The notes under the pieces: generated by a model | Told to the model about the DNA's origin: nothing | The model's input: the letters and a program-made list of their open reading frames with translations, nothing else | The model's database searches: none | Made by a program: the position numbers and the translations under genes | NCBI GenBank assembly: GCA_028343615.1 | Contig: JAOLZA010000008.1 | Span: 1 to 56,251, forward strand | DNA from: Verrucomicrobiota bacterium | Lineage (GTDB): Bacteria > Verrucomicrobiota > Verrucomicrobiia > Limisphaerales > UBA1100 | Direction: 5' to 3' | DNA: 56,251 nt | In this document: one piece after another, positions 16,580-24,842 of the stretch | Position numbering within the stretch: position 1 is the stretch's first letter | How the letters are laid out: each line of letters starts with the position of its first letter

Positions 16580-17392
16580 ATGAAAAAGATTTTAAAATCA
16601 CGATGGTTCGTCGCTCTGTTGGGAGGGGTTTTGTTTATCGCCACGCTGGTTGGGTTGACATTGAAATCAAAAGACTTGTTGTTGCAGTCGGCGGTTGAGC
16701 AGTCCGACAAGATTAAGGAGGCGAAGGAGAAGAAAGAGGTGGAGATTGCGGAAGAAGCCGAGAAGCCCAAGACCATGGTGGATACTGCAAAAACAGAAGA
16801 ATCCGAGGAACACAAGGCAAAACAGGCGGAAGATAATCGCATCATCGAGCGGCGATTCGGGGATCTTAATAACATCACCGCGGCGGGTGACTTGGAGATT
16901 ACTGACCCGGGTTTGCGAGACCTCATCCAGCGACTCCAGGCTCGCGGGAAATACCTGGAACAACGCGAGGCTGAACTTGAAGAGTTGAACAGTCACATCA
17001 GCGAACAACTCAAGGAACTGCATTTTCACACCAACCACATTTCGACAACCCGCGCGCACTTGGACAAATTGTTTGAGGGCAAAGTGATTCAGATTCAGCA
17101 GAGTGAAACCAACAAGCTAATGCGGTTGGCGGGCATTTATGAGAATATTATGAATCAAGGCGATGCTGAAGTGCGTGAAGCGAATCTCAGAAATCTGATC
17201 CGGGCTACTCAGGATGATGACCCTACTTTGAATCCAAAAATCTTTCAGTACATGGCCCCAACTAATCAGGCAACCATCGTTAGCACACTGATTTCCGGTG
17301 ATGCCGAGGACATAAAACTTTACAACACACTCATTAAAGAATGGCGCCGTACCATGCCAAATACCGGTTCGGCACCACTATTCACACCATAA
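16580..17392 (+). CDS. MotE/MgtE-N-type membrane coiled-coil protein
   Basis: The 270-residue protein has one N-terminal membrane anchor (about residues 8-28), a long charged coiled coil (about 35-190) and a C-terminal domain resembling the MgtE intracellular N-domain ('LMRLAGIYENIMNQGDAEVREANLRNLIRATQDDDPTLNPKIFQYM'). Proteins of this architecture between fliJ and fliK are known as MotE-like, reported as a chaperone for a periplasmic motility protein in rhizobia. Here no MotC homologue is visible in the window. Its stop overlaps the fliK start as TAATG. Confidence 0.7.
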   Translation: MKKILKSRWFVALLGGVLFIATLVGLTLKSKDLLLQSAVEQSDKIKEAKEKKEVEIAEEAEKPKTMVDTAKTEESEEHKAKQAEDNRIIERRFGDLNNITAAGDLEITDPGLRDLIQRLQARGKYLEQREAELEELNSHISEQLKELHFHTNHISTTRAHLDKLFEGKVIQIQQSETNKLMRLAGIYENIMNQGDAEVREANLRNLIRATQDDDPTLNPKIFQYMAPTNQATIVSTLISGDAEDIKLYNTLIKEWRRTMPNTGSAPLFTP

Positions 17393-18822
17393 TGACACCC
17401 TTACCCACACAATCCACAGCTACCGACGCACCCGCAGCGGACCCTGTTTTTGGCCTGATGACTCCGGCCGAACCTGCCGCAGAGGATCAGGACTTCGATA
17501 AAGTATTTCGCGAAGCTTCCGGTGAAACCGAGGCCGCCGAGGAGGAAAAATCTGCCGAGGATAAATCCGAATCCAAAATCAAAGATGAGGCCGCGCAGCA
17601 AAAAAAACGTGCTAAGGAATTAGCCGGGCTGAACCATCCATCTCCGTTACAGCCAGATCCTACAAACCTAGCCAAACCCAAGGCTAAATTGGGAGTGAGT
17701 GCGAAAGCAACTCAGCTCAACGGGCAACAAATTCAAACCACCGAAAACGCAAAGGCAGAGGTCGGTCCAAAACTTTCAAGTGAGTCTAAGTTGCTTAAGG
17801 ATCAAGCCCAAATCGAGACCAAGTCCGTTGAAAACAATGAGTCCAAAACCGAAGCCGCCAAAGTAGCCCGCCAAATATTTCAGGCGCGCAAGCAAGCTGC
17901 CGCGAAGCAAACTGCCCAACTGAAAAAACAGAAGGCTGCGCGCGCGCAAATAAAGACTGAAGACACCAAGCACGCCCAAGCCAAAGCTGAATTGGAAGGA
18001 GTGCGGCAAAATTTTCCCACCGCTGCGTTGACTAAAGGCGCGTCGGTAAAACCCGCGCAATCGACTGATAAGGCCGGCAATTTGCCGGAAGGCGAATGGG
18101 AAATCGTGAACGGCACGCAAGTTGCTCAGAACAACTCCAAGATGGCCATGATGGCAAAAACAACCACCCCCGCATCGGAAGGATCCGTGGCGAGATGGGA
18201 AGAGCTGCGTCCGGCGACTAGTGCCGAGCTCGGCGGCGGTACGTCCAGCCAACAGCAGGACTTGCCACGCGAACAAGCCAAGGAATTTACCGCCCCGATT
18301 CAAGCAACCGCCGCTCCGGCCGCCACCGGTACTGCGGCTACACAGGCGTTCACGCCTGCACCTGGGCAAATATCTGCCACCCTTGAGAAAATTTGGAATG
18401 CCGTTACCACTTTCCGCACCAAGGGAGCTGATCAGTGGACGGTGAAGTTACAGGCAGAAAACCAAACTCAAATGGAACTGACCATTCGCTACAGCCAGGG
18501 CGGATTGGAAATTCAGGCGCGGTTGGGGCAGGGCGATGGCCAGCAGCTCGCCGGCCAATGGAATGAGCTGCAACAATCCCTCGCCGAACGCGGGGTAACT
18601 CTTAGGAACTTGGATCGCGAAGAGGCCGAATTGCCCAGTTTTTCCGAGGATTTAGACGATTTTAACCCTTCCGAAAGCCGCCGCCACGCGTCGGCCGGTG
18701 AGGATGATGATGAGCCACTCAACTGGGGTGGGCTGGAAAATAACCGCGAGGAAGAGGAAGCACCTGCCCCGCGGCGCGCCATCGCTCGCACCGAAAATGC
18801 CAGTTGGGAAAGCTGGGCATAA
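17392..18822 (+). CDS. fliK: Flagellar hook-length control protein FliK
   Basis: I start the gene at 17392 (MTPLPTQSTAT), where ATG overlaps the stop of the preceding gene. An upstream in-frame ATG at 17341 lies inside that gene. The 476-residue product has a long low-complexity N-terminus rich in Ala, Lys, Glu and Gln. Near residues 345-425 is the FliK C-terminal (Flg_hook) domain: 'DQWTVKLQAENQTQMELTIRYSQGGLEIQARLGQG' followed by 'WNELQQSLAERGVTLRNLD'. FliK measures hook length and triggers the export switch in FlhB. The acidic last 60 residues are unusual but disordered. Confidence 0.88.
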   Translation: MTPLPTQSTATDAPAADPVFGLMTPAEPAAEDQDFDKVFREASGETEAAEEEKSAEDKSESKIKDEAAQQKKRAKELAGLNHPSPLQPDPTNLAKPKAKLGVSAKATQLNGQQIQTTENAKAEVGPKLSSESKLLKDQAQIETKSVENNESKTEAAKVARQIFQARKQAAAKQTAQLKKQKAARAQIKTEDTKHAQAKAELEGVRQNFPTAALTKGASVKPAQSTDKAGNLPEGEWEIVNGTQVAQNNSKMAMMAKTTTPASEGSVARWEELRPATSAELGGGTSSQQQDLPREQAKEFTAPIQATAAPAATGTAATQAFTPAPGQISATLEKIWNAVTTFRTKGADQWTVKLQAENQTQMELTIRYSQGGLEIQARLGQGDGQQLAGQWNELQQSLAERGVTLRNLDREEAELPSFSEDLDDFNPSESRRHASAGEDDDEPLNWGGLENNREEEEAPAPRRAIARTENASWESWA

Positions 18823-18837
18823 CGAGAGGAACGAACC

Positions 18838-19269
18838 ATGATTGTAAACTCTACACAAATTACTGGAATCAAAGCTGAAGCCCCGGAGGCGGTTGAGCGC
18901 GTGCCGGTGAAGATGCTTGGCCAGAATGAATTTTTGAAATTGCTCGTCACACAGATGCAAAATCAGGATCCCATGAAGCCGGTGAGCGATACTGAGTTTA
19001 TCGCGCAAATGGCACAGTTCAGCAGCTTGGAGCAAACCAAGACGATGAGTGCCGACATCACTAAACTGCGCCAGGGCAACGACTTCCTGCAGGCCACCAA
19101 TCTGCTGGGCAAGGAGGTGCGCCTGAACCTCGGAGATATGGAATTTACGAAAGGAATCGTGACCGACCTCAACGTCAAGGATGGCGAAGCGAGGATTATT
19201 GTGGGTGATAAGACCTACACTCTGGACCAAGTGAACTCCGTCAGCTCGGAGTCTCCAGAAACTGAATAA
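18838..19269 (+). CDS. flgD: Flagellar hook cap protein FlgD, short form
   Basis: The 143-residue protein carries the FlgD N-terminal signature (NEFLKLLVTQMQNQDPMKP, then FIAQMAQFSSLEQ) and a short C-terminal beta domain ('NLLGKEVRLNL', 'GIVTDLNVKDGEARIIV'). FlgD caps the growing hook. It is shorter than the E. coli protein (about 230 residues) and lacks most of the extra Ig-like domain, as in some other phyla. flgE follows after 21 bases. Confidence 0.92.
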   Translation: MIVNSTQITGIKAEAPEAVERVPVKMLGQNEFLKLLVTQMQNQDPMKPVSDTEFIAQMAQFSSLEQTKTMSADITKLRQGNDFLQATNLLGKEVRLNLGDMEFTKGIVTDLNVKDGEARIIVGDKTYTLDQVNSVSSESPETE

Positions 19270-19290
19270 AATACAACCACGGAATAAGTT

Positions 19291-20724
19291 ATGATTCGAT
19301 CACTCAATACCGGCGTACTTGGCATCAAGCAGTTTCAAACCAGCCTTGATGCCATTGGTAACAACCTGGCCAACATCAACACCATTGGCTTCAAGGGCGC
19401 CCGCGTCGATTTCTCGGACACCCTCGCGCAAACTATGCGTGCCCCCACGCCCGACACCGGCACTACCAGCGGCCAAGCCGGCATGCAGGTGGGCAATGGT
19501 GTCACCGTGTCGGCCATAAAAAACCAGTTTACTCAAGGCGCCATCAAGCAAACCGGCGTGCGCACGGATATGGCCATCACCGGTGAAGGCTTTTTCATGG
19601 TGAAAGACGCTACCACCAACGAGTTGTTCGTCACCCGCGCGGGTGATTTCCGTGAAGATAAAAATGGCTATTTGGTCACCAACGACGGCTACCGTGTACA
19701 GGGCCTCAACAAGCAGGCGCCCGCCAATACCGCGGCGGAAAAACTGGAAATTGGCGATCTCAAGCTCGATGTGGGTAAGTACACCGAAGATCGGTCCAGC
19801 GTGAGTTTAAATACTTCCACCAATGTGTTCACCAAAACCGCTCATGCGTATACCACGGGTAATCAGGTGAAATTCAGCAGCACCGTGCCCAATGTGGCTG
19901 GGGGAACAGCCAGCACGTCCACGGTTTATTTTGTGGCGAAAATTACCGATGACACTTTTAGTTTGCACAACACCGCGGCCGATGCCGCATCCGGAGCGAA
20001 TAAAGTGAATCATACCGTCGCCAGTCCAACGGCAAAATCCCTGAATGGTGCAGTTACTTACGCCAGCGATTTTTTGACCCTCGCCGCCGGCCACGGGATG
20101 ACGACGGGTGATACATTTTATGTAACCGGCGGCACCATGCCTGGCGGGGTAACCGACGGCAAATCGTACTACGCTCGAGTGATAAGCACTAATAATATCC
20201 AGTTCCATCCCACCGCTACCGATGCTACAAACAATACTAATAGGGTGGACCTCACCAGCGCGGGCAGCGGATTCACGTTTTACGAAGACACCGGCACCGT
20301 CTCTAATCTCACCCTCACCGGCGGTGCGAGCATTTCCTCCTACAGCGTCGGCGCCGATGGCAAGGTGAATATGCTACTCACCGATGGCACGCAATACTCA
20401 CGCGCGCAGATGTTACTACAAAACTTTCAGAACCCTCAGGCGCTACTTAAGCAGGGAGCTAACCTGTACGGCAACCTTGCCACAGCGGGTCCGGCGGGCA
20501 TCACCTCTTCCAGTGCCGGTGCCACGGAAATTCTCACCAATGCCAAGGCCCCTGGATCTTCCGGTATGGGTCGTATCGCGGCGGGTTCGCTCGAGCTCTC
20601 AAATGTTGACATGGCAAGGGAATTCTCTAGCATGATTACAACGCAACGTGCCTTTCAGGCCAACGCCCGGGTGATCTCCACCAGTGACGAGATTCTTAAG
20701 GAAATGATGGCCCTGAAACGATAA
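19291..20724 (+). CDS. flgE: Flagellar hook protein FlgE with two inserted repeat modules
   Basis: The 477-residue protein has the FlgE N-terminus (SLNTGVLGIKQFQTSLDAIG, NNLANINTIGFKGARVDFSD), the 'TGEGFFMVKD' segment and the conserved C-terminus (VDMAREFSSMITTQRAFQAN, ISTSDEILKEMMALKR). Residues about 170-253 and 256-334 are two copies of a module (TTG-D/N...GG...YY/YF...F.H.TA.DA...N.V..T) inserted in the surface-exposed domain. A third copy is in FliD of this window. The hook is the universal joint of the flagellum; these modules would face outwards. Confidence 0.94.
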   Translation: MIRSLNTGVLGIKQFQTSLDAIGNNLANINTIGFKGARVDFSDTLAQTMRAPTPDTGTTSGQAGMQVGNGVTVSAIKNQFTQGAIKQTGVRTDMAITGEGFFMVKDATTNELFVTRAGDFREDKNGYLVTNDGYRVQGLNKQAPANTAAEKLEIGDLKLDVGKYTEDRSSVSLNTSTNVFTKTAHAYTTGNQVKFSSTVPNVAGGTASTSTVYFVAKITDDTFSLHNTAADAASGANKVNHTVASPTAKSLNGAVTYASDFLTLAAGHGMTTGDTFYVTGGTMPGGVTDGKSYYARVISTNNIQFHPTATDATNNTNRVDLTSAGSGFTFYEDTGTVSNLTLTGGASISSYSVGADGKVNMLLTDGTQYSRAQMLLQNFQNPQALLKQGANLYGNLATAGPAGITSSSAGATEILTNAKAPGSSGMGRIAAGSLELSNVDMAREFSSMITTQRAFQANARVISTSDEILKEMMALKR

Positions 20725-20772
20725 TACAAACGCACACATAACTGATTTTTAACCAAAAAACGGAGGTAAACA

Positions 20773-21480
20773 ATGGCTGAAGAAGAAGCACAAGCACCCG
20801 AAGAAAACGCTGCCGCCGAAGGCGAAGCTCAGGCTCCCGCAGGCGAGGCCGCGCAAGCGCCCGAAGAGGCTGCGGCCAAACCGCCCAGCATGCTCGTGCC
20901 TATGCTCCTCACCGCGGTGCTGAGTGTTGGCGGAGCCTACGCGATTTTCCAATTCCTTGTAGTACCTTCACTAGTCAGTGGGTTCAAAAAAACAATCGAA
21001 GATCACAACGGCACTCTGAAATTCGAAATCGTGCAGGGTGCCGCCAAAGGTGAGGGGAAAGGTGAGGGCAAAGGTGAAAAAGGTGGTGAAGAAGGTGGTG
21101 AAGAAGGTGGTGAAGAAGGTGGTGAAGAAGGTGGTGGCGCCAGTAAAACAGAAACCAAGGCTGGGACTCCCGTGCCAATCGTAGAAGAAGGTGAGTTCAT
21201 CGTGGTGAACCCCGCTGGGTCGACACGATATTTGATGGTTGAGATTCTGCTGATTCGTGAAAAAGCCGGTGACAATGGGTTTCCAGAAATCGTCAAAGAC
21301 AACAGAAAACGATTGGAGGCACAGGTAAGTAATATTCTCTCGGCTCTAACTGCCGAGGAAATGGCCGAGCCCTCCGTTAGGGGAGGAATGCCTAACCAAC
21401 TCAAGAGCCTGTTCCAGAGTATTCTAGGTAAAAGCCACCCAATTGATGAAGTAATCATTGCCAAGTGGGTGATGCAGTAA
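20773..21480 (+). CDS. fliL: Flagellar basal-body-associated protein FliL
   Basis: The 235-residue protein has an acidic Ala/Glu-rich cytoplasmic tail (1-40), one membrane segment (about 43-62), a low-complexity linker with tandem Gly-Glu-Gly-Lys and Gly-Gly-Glu-Glu units (about 93-120), and a C-terminal FliL domain ('FIVVNPAGSTRYLMVEILLI', 'LKSLFQSILGKSHPIDEVIIAKWVMQ'). FliL surrounds the stator and supports torque. A clear CGGAGG ribosome site lies 7 bases before ATG. The linker repeat is encoded by near-perfect 12-base units. Confidence 0.9.
   Translation: MAEEEAQAPEENAAAEGEAQAPAGEAAQAPEEAAAKPPSMLVPMLLTAVLSVGGAYAIFQFLVVPSLVSGFKKTIEDHNGTLKFEIVQGAAKGEGKGEGKGEKGGEEGGEEGGEEGGEEGGGASKTETKAGTPVPIVEEGEFIVVNPAGSTRYLMVEILLIREKAGDNGFPEIVKDNRKRLEAQVSNILSALTAEEMAEPSVRGGMPNQLKSLFQSILGKSHPIDEVIIAKWVMQ
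21049..21129 (+). repeat. Tandem 12-bp repeats inside fliL
   Basis: Two units of GGTGAGGGGAAA type (21049-21072) are followed by a short spacer and four identical GGTGGTGAAGAA units (21082-21129). The units are in frame, encoding Gly-Glu-Gly-Lys and Gly-Gly-Glu-Glu, so copy number changes would alter linker length without a frameshift. Confidence 0.9.
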
Positions 21481-21501
21481 ATCAAAAGAACGAATGTAAC
21501 C

Positions 21502-22572
21502 ATGAGCTGGCGAATCGATCCTAATTCGGAAGTGCGGCTGTTCCGGGACATGACCTCACCGGTCGGTGCACCCGTTGGCTTCGCCGATGACCCCGCGAGC
21601 GATGTGGGTGAGGCCCCCGAGGGCGGTTCCCCTGAGGAATCCATCCCCGTGCATCGCCCCGACGGCACTCTTGAAGACGTGCCCGCCAGCGCTATCCAAC
21701 ACTTTACCATTGGCAAACAAGCCTCGATGTCTTCCACCGAGGTGCATCGATTTCAACAACAAAACGCTCTGCTTTTGCGGTCACTGAGCTCGCGTTTATC
21801 CCTGTTTTTGAGGAGTGAACTGATGTTCGAGCAAGTTTCTCTAGAGGTCACGGACCTCGGCCAGTTCTCCAAAGAAATCGGCACCGATCGCCACATGGTC
21901 CTTTTTAAGCTCCACCCGCTTGAAGCTATCGGCGCACTCGACATCGCTAAGCCCCTAGGCCTCACAATTGCCGACCGCATGCTTGGCGGCAAAGGATTCG
22001 CCGTGAATCCTGATCGCACCATCCGTGAAGTGGAAACCGCCCTCATCGATCAAGTCGCCCAAATTTTTCTGCGCGAATGGGCCAAGTTTTGGAATTTTGA
22101 AGAACCCCTTCGCGCCAGCCTACTCGGCAACGAAAGCGATCCCACGCACATCCCTGCCGCCAGCATGGAGGAAACTTTTTACCACATCGCTATTGATGCC
22201 GAGATGGGCGATTGTATAGACCAAGTGCAAATGCTCCTTCCTGTTCGCGGCCTTGAGCCCTTGCTGCGCCATCTCGCCCAGCAAACCCACAGCGGCACCG
22301 AGGATGAAGAAGATGAAATATATGAAGTTGAGCACGTGAAATGGAAGCCTATGTACGACAAAGTGAAGGTGCCTTTGGTCGCTCAATGGACGGACCTCAG
22401 CATTCTCACCCGCGAACTGCTGCACCTCAAGGAAGGTGATATAATTCCGATCGACCCCAAACGCCTCAACCAAGTGGAAGTGCAACTTGCCGGCATGACG
22501 AAATACACAGGCAGCCTCGGCAGCCTTGACAAAAAAACTGCCGTGCAAATCAGAGAAACTTTTAAACCCTAA
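21502..22572 (+). CDS. fliM: Flagellar motor switch protein FliM, divergent N-terminus
   Basis: The 356-residue protein matches FliM in its middle domain ('LEVTDLGQFSKEIG', 'LADRMLGGKGF'-like TIADRMLGGKGFAVN, 'REVETALIDQVAQIFLREWAKFW') and its C-terminal SpoA/FliN-like domain ('VKVPLVAQWTDLSILTRELLHLKEGDIIPID'). It forms the C-ring with FliG and FliN. The N-terminal LSQxEIDALL peptide that binds phospho-CheY in model bacteria is missing. Instead the protein starts MSWRIDPNSEVRLFRDM with a Pro/Glu-rich linker. An acidic insertion (TEDEEDEIYEVE) precedes the SpoA domain. Confidence 0.88.
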   Translation: MSWRIDPNSEVRLFRDMTSPVGAPVGFADDPASDVGEAPEGGSPEESIPVHRPDGTLEDVPASAIQHFTIGKQASMSSTEVHRFQQQNALLLRSLSSRLSLFLRSELMFEQVSLEVTDLGQFSKEIGTDRHMVLFKLHPLEAIGALDIAKPLGLTIADRMLGGKGFAVNPDRTIREVETALIDQVAQIFLREWAKFWNFEEPLRASLLGNESDPTHIPAASMEETFYHIAIDAEMGDCIDQVQMLLPVRGLEPLLRHLAQQTHSGTEDEEDEIYEVEHVKWKPMYDKVKVPLVAQWTDLSILTRELLHLKEGDIIPIDPKRLNQVEVQLAGMTKYTGSLGSLDKKTAVQIRETFKP

Positions 22573-22592
22573 CCCAAAAAGGGAACTAAGCT

Positions 22593-22928
22593 ATGAGTGA
22601 TACCGAGACAACCGAAGAGACCACCACCGAGGCTACAGTTAAAGCCACCGCGCCCGACAGTGCTGCCGCCACCGCCGCTCCTTCCAATTTGGATTTCCTG
22701 CTCGATGTGCCCGTGAAGCTTTCCGCCGAGCTGGGTAGTTGCAAAATGACCATGCAGGAATTGCTCGATCTGGATCTCGGAACCGTGGTGCAGCTCGACA
22801 AACCCGCGAATGCGAACGTGGACGTGTACGTGAACCAAAAACTCGTTGCCCGCGGCGAAGTCGTGGTGGCGGAAGACAACTTTGGCATTCGCATCAAGGA
22901 AATCGTTGCCCAGGCAGCTGGACCGTAA
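22593..22928 (+). CDS. fliN: Flagellar motor switch protein FliN
   Basis: The 111-residue protein has a variable Thr/Ala-rich N-terminus and a complete SpoA domain (LDFLLDVPVKLSAELG, 'LLDLDLGTVVQLDKPANANVDVYVNQKLVARGEVVV', 'FGIRIKEIV'). FliN forms the lower C-ring and helps dock FliH. It is the last gene before a 246-base gap, and probably ends the flgB operon; no strong terminator is visible in that gap. Confidence 0.95.
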   Translation: MSDTETTEETTTEATVKATAPDSAAATAAPSNLDFLLDVPVKLSAELGSCKMTMQELLDLDLGTVVQLDKPANANVDVYVNQKLVARGEVVVAEDNFGIRIKEIVAQAAGP

Positions 22929-23035
22929 TCAGCTATAAAAGGATTTTTTTCTGATAAAACAGGAAAATAGTAAAAATAAGCTTCAATAACGGGTGTTTTT
23001 TCGAAAAACATCCGAATAATTCCATTTTCAATAAG

Positions 23036-23053
23036 TGGCACGCTATGTGCTGC
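23036..23053 (+). promoter_or_regulatory. Sigma-54 promoter of fliO-fliPQR-flhB
   Basis: TGGCACGCTATGTGCTGC has a perfect -24 element, GG-N10-GC spacing and GTGC instead of TTGC at -12. Predicted start is near 23062, giving a leader of about 113 bases before the fliO ATG. An A/T inverted repeat (TGTTTTT / AAAAACA near 22993-23010) lies upstream. Confidence 0.82.
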
Positions 23054-23061
23054 TCATAGGG

Positions 23062-23174
23062 TGTGTTGGCAATGAATGCCGGTCCCCTCGGGTGCGAGGA
23101 GCCGCCAAGGATGGCGGGGCCGGAACGGGCTAACGCATCGTTAGCAACGGAATGCACCAACCTCAGGGTTGAAC
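23062..23174 (+). ncRNA. Highly structured 5' leader of fliO, candidate cis-regulatory RNA or repeat element
   Basis: From the predicted start site to the fliO ATG nearly every base can pair. GTTGG (23065-23069) pairs with CCAAC (23157-23161) as a closing helix. A three-way junction is formed by 23079-23084/23118-23123, CTCG/CGAG (23087-23090/23095-23098) and CCGCC/GGCGG (23102-23106/23113-23117). A perfect 7-bp hairpin GCTAACG/CGTTAGC sits at 23129-23145. A last hairpin CAACC/GGTTG (23158-23171), just before ATG, competes with the closing helix. That mutual exclusion is what a riboswitch-like switch needs. No known class was recognised; a dispersed intergenic repeat is the alternative. Confidence 0.5.
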
Positions 23175-23738
23175 ATGGAATATAATCGCACAAGACAAGG
23201 ATGGTTTGCCGGTCTGCTGGCCGCGTGCCTGCTCGTGTTGCCCGCCTCGGCGGCTCAATCAGTACCCACCCCCGCTCCCGCCGAGGAAGCGGCAACGTCC
23301 ACCAACTCCCCCCCTCGCGAAACTTCTGCCGCCAAGCGCCCCGTATATGGCATTCCGCAATCCAACGAAACGTACGAGCCCAAGGGTGGTGGAGTCACCG
23401 GCGTGTTCATGCGCTTGCTTGGTGCGATGGTGATTGTGATCAGCCTGCTGTTGCTTGGCGCATGGTGGTTCCGCAAATCTCGCCTCATTGGGCTGGTGCC
23501 AGCATCGCAAGCTAATCTCAAAATTATTGAAACCCGCTCGCTCGCCTCCCGCCACGCCTTGCACGTGGTGGAATATGGCGAGCAGCGGTTCCTAATTGCC
23601 GACTCGCCCGCCGGCACAAACTTCCTCACGCACCTCGATGAGGTGGCGGAAGCGGCGGACGATGAGGTGGCAAATGAACCTGAGCCCGGTTCGTTCGCCG
23701 CCAAACTCAAAGGTTTTCTGGACCGGAAGAAGTCATGA
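23175..23738 (+). CDS. fliO: Flagellar biosynthetic protein FliO
   Basis: Starting at the ATG of 23175 (MEYNRTRQ) the product has 187 residues: a signal peptide (WFAGLLAACLLVLPASA), a Pro/Thr-rich periplasmic stretch, a membrane segment (about 77-97, VFMRLLGAMVIVISLLLLGA) and a small cytoplasmic FliO domain ('RKSRLIGLVPASQANLKIIETRSLASRHALHVVEYGEQRFLIA'). FliO assists FliP ring assembly in the export gate. The stop overlaps the fliP start (ATGA). A TTG two codons earlier is possible but less likely. Confidence 0.88.
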   Translation: MEYNRTRQGWFAGLLAACLLVLPASAAQSVPTPAPAEEAATSTNSPPRETSAAKRPVYGIPQSNETYEPKGGGVTGVFMRLLGAMVIVISLLLLGAWWFRKSRLIGLVPASQANLKIIETRSLASRHALHVVEYGEQRFLIADSPAGTNFLTHLDEVAEAADDEVANEPEPGSFAAKLKGFLDRKKS

Positions 23739-24553
23739 ACACTACTCCTAATGATTATATCGTGACCACCCGGCCGGAACCTCCCCGACCGCGACCCCGC
23801 CGCTGGACTTGGCTTTTTCTTGTGTTCCTGCTGGTGGGCGCGGGCGGGCTATGGGCCCAGGCGGGCGGCGGCACCAATGATGCCTTCAATTTAAATATCG
23901 GCATTGGCGGACTTGCTGAGCCGGGCAAAGTTAACATCGCTATTCGTATTGTATTTTTAATGACGCTGCTCACTGTGGCGCCTTCGCTCATCATGTTGAT
24001 GACCTGTTTCACGCGGATTGTCATAGTGTTTTCTTTTTTGCGCAACGCTCTCTCGCTGCAGGGCGTGCCGGCCAACCAAATTATGGTGGGCTTCGCGTTG
24101 TTCATGACCTTTTTTATCATGCAACCGGTCTATCAAAAAATTGATGCCGAGGCTATTCAGCCCTATTCGCAGGGACAGCTGGGCGGCGGCGCAGCACTGG
24201 AGGTGGCCAAGGGTCACTTGAAAGATTTTATGCTGCGTCAGGCTCGTCCAAGGGATGTTGAGTTTTTTGTAGGTCTGGCCAAGATGGGCCCCACCAAAGT
24301 GGAAGACCTGCCGATGACGGTGGTGATTCCAGGCTTTATCCTCAGCGAATTACGCACAGGATTTCAAATGGGCTTTCTGTTGTTCATTCCGTTTATCCTG
24401 ATTGATTTTGTGGTGGCGATTGTATTGATGAGTCTCGGCCTGCTGTTTTTGCCGCCGGTGACTATCTCCATGCCGCTTAAAATTCTCCTGTTCGTTCTGG
24501 TTGATGGCTGGACTTTGGTGGTCCAATCCCTCGCTCTGAGCTTCGGGGTCTGA
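23735..24553 (+). CDS. fliP: Flagellar export gate protein FliP
   Basis: The 272-residue protein has an N-terminal hydrophobic segment (about 24-42, possibly a cleaved signal), then the FliP core with four membrane segments: 'LLTVAPSLIMLMTCFTRIVIVFSFLRNAL', 'NQIMVGFALFMTFFIM', 'PGFILSELRTGFQMGFLLFIPFILIDFVVA' and 'MSLGLLFLPPVTISMPLKILLFVLVDGW'. Five FliP subunits form the export pore. The 25-residue polar extension before the signal (RPEPPRPRPRR) is unusual. Confidence 0.96.
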   Translation: MNTTPNDYIVTTRPEPPRPRPRRWTWLFLVFLLVGAGGLWAQAGGGTNDAFNLNIGIGGLAEPGKVNIAIRIVFLMTLLTVAPSLIMLMTCFTRIVIVFSFLRNALSLQGVPANQIMVGFALFMTFFIMQPVYQKIDAEAIQPYSQGQLGGGAALEVAKGHLKDFMLRQARPRDVEFFVGLAKMGPTKVEDLPMTVVIPGFILSELRTGFQMGFLLFIPFILIDFVVAIVLMSLGLLFLPPVTISMPLKILLFVLVDGWTLVVQSLALSFGV

Positions 24554-24572
24554 AAAACTGAAAGGAAAAATT

Positions 24573-24842
24573 ATGAGTCCGGATTATACTGTCGAATTAT
24601 TGAAGGGGTTGATGAGCCACGTGCTGATGATTGCCGGACCGCTGCTACTCATGGGTTTGTGCGTGGGTCTAACGGTGAGTTTGTTTCAGGCAGTTACCTC
24701 GTTGCAGGAACAAACGCTCACCTTTGTGCCCAAGGCACTGGCGGTTAGTGCACTGTTGTTTCTCATCATGCCGTGGATGGTGCGCACAGTGATGGATTAC
24801 ACCCGCGAAATCATTGAGAAAATGCCAGCCATGGCCGGGTGA
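24573..24842 (+). CDS. fliQ: Flagellar export gate protein FliQ
   Basis: The 89-residue protein is the typical two-helix hairpin with 'LLMGLCVGLTVSLFQAVTSLQEQTLTFVPK' and a second hydrophobic helix 'ALAVSALLFLIMPWMVRTVMDY'. Its length equals the family norm (about 89). Its stop overlaps the fliR start as TGATG. Confidence 0.97.
   Translation: MSPDYTVELLKGLMSHVLMIAGPLLLMGLCVGLTVSLFQAVTSLQEQTLTFVPKALAVSALLFLIMPWMVRTVMDYTREIIEKMPAMAG

Noticed and set aside
22929-22965. Possible terminator after fliN (ATCAG...CTGAT with T7)
   Set aside because: The T run is inside the loop and the stem is only 5 bp, so it does not look like a functional rho-independent terminator.
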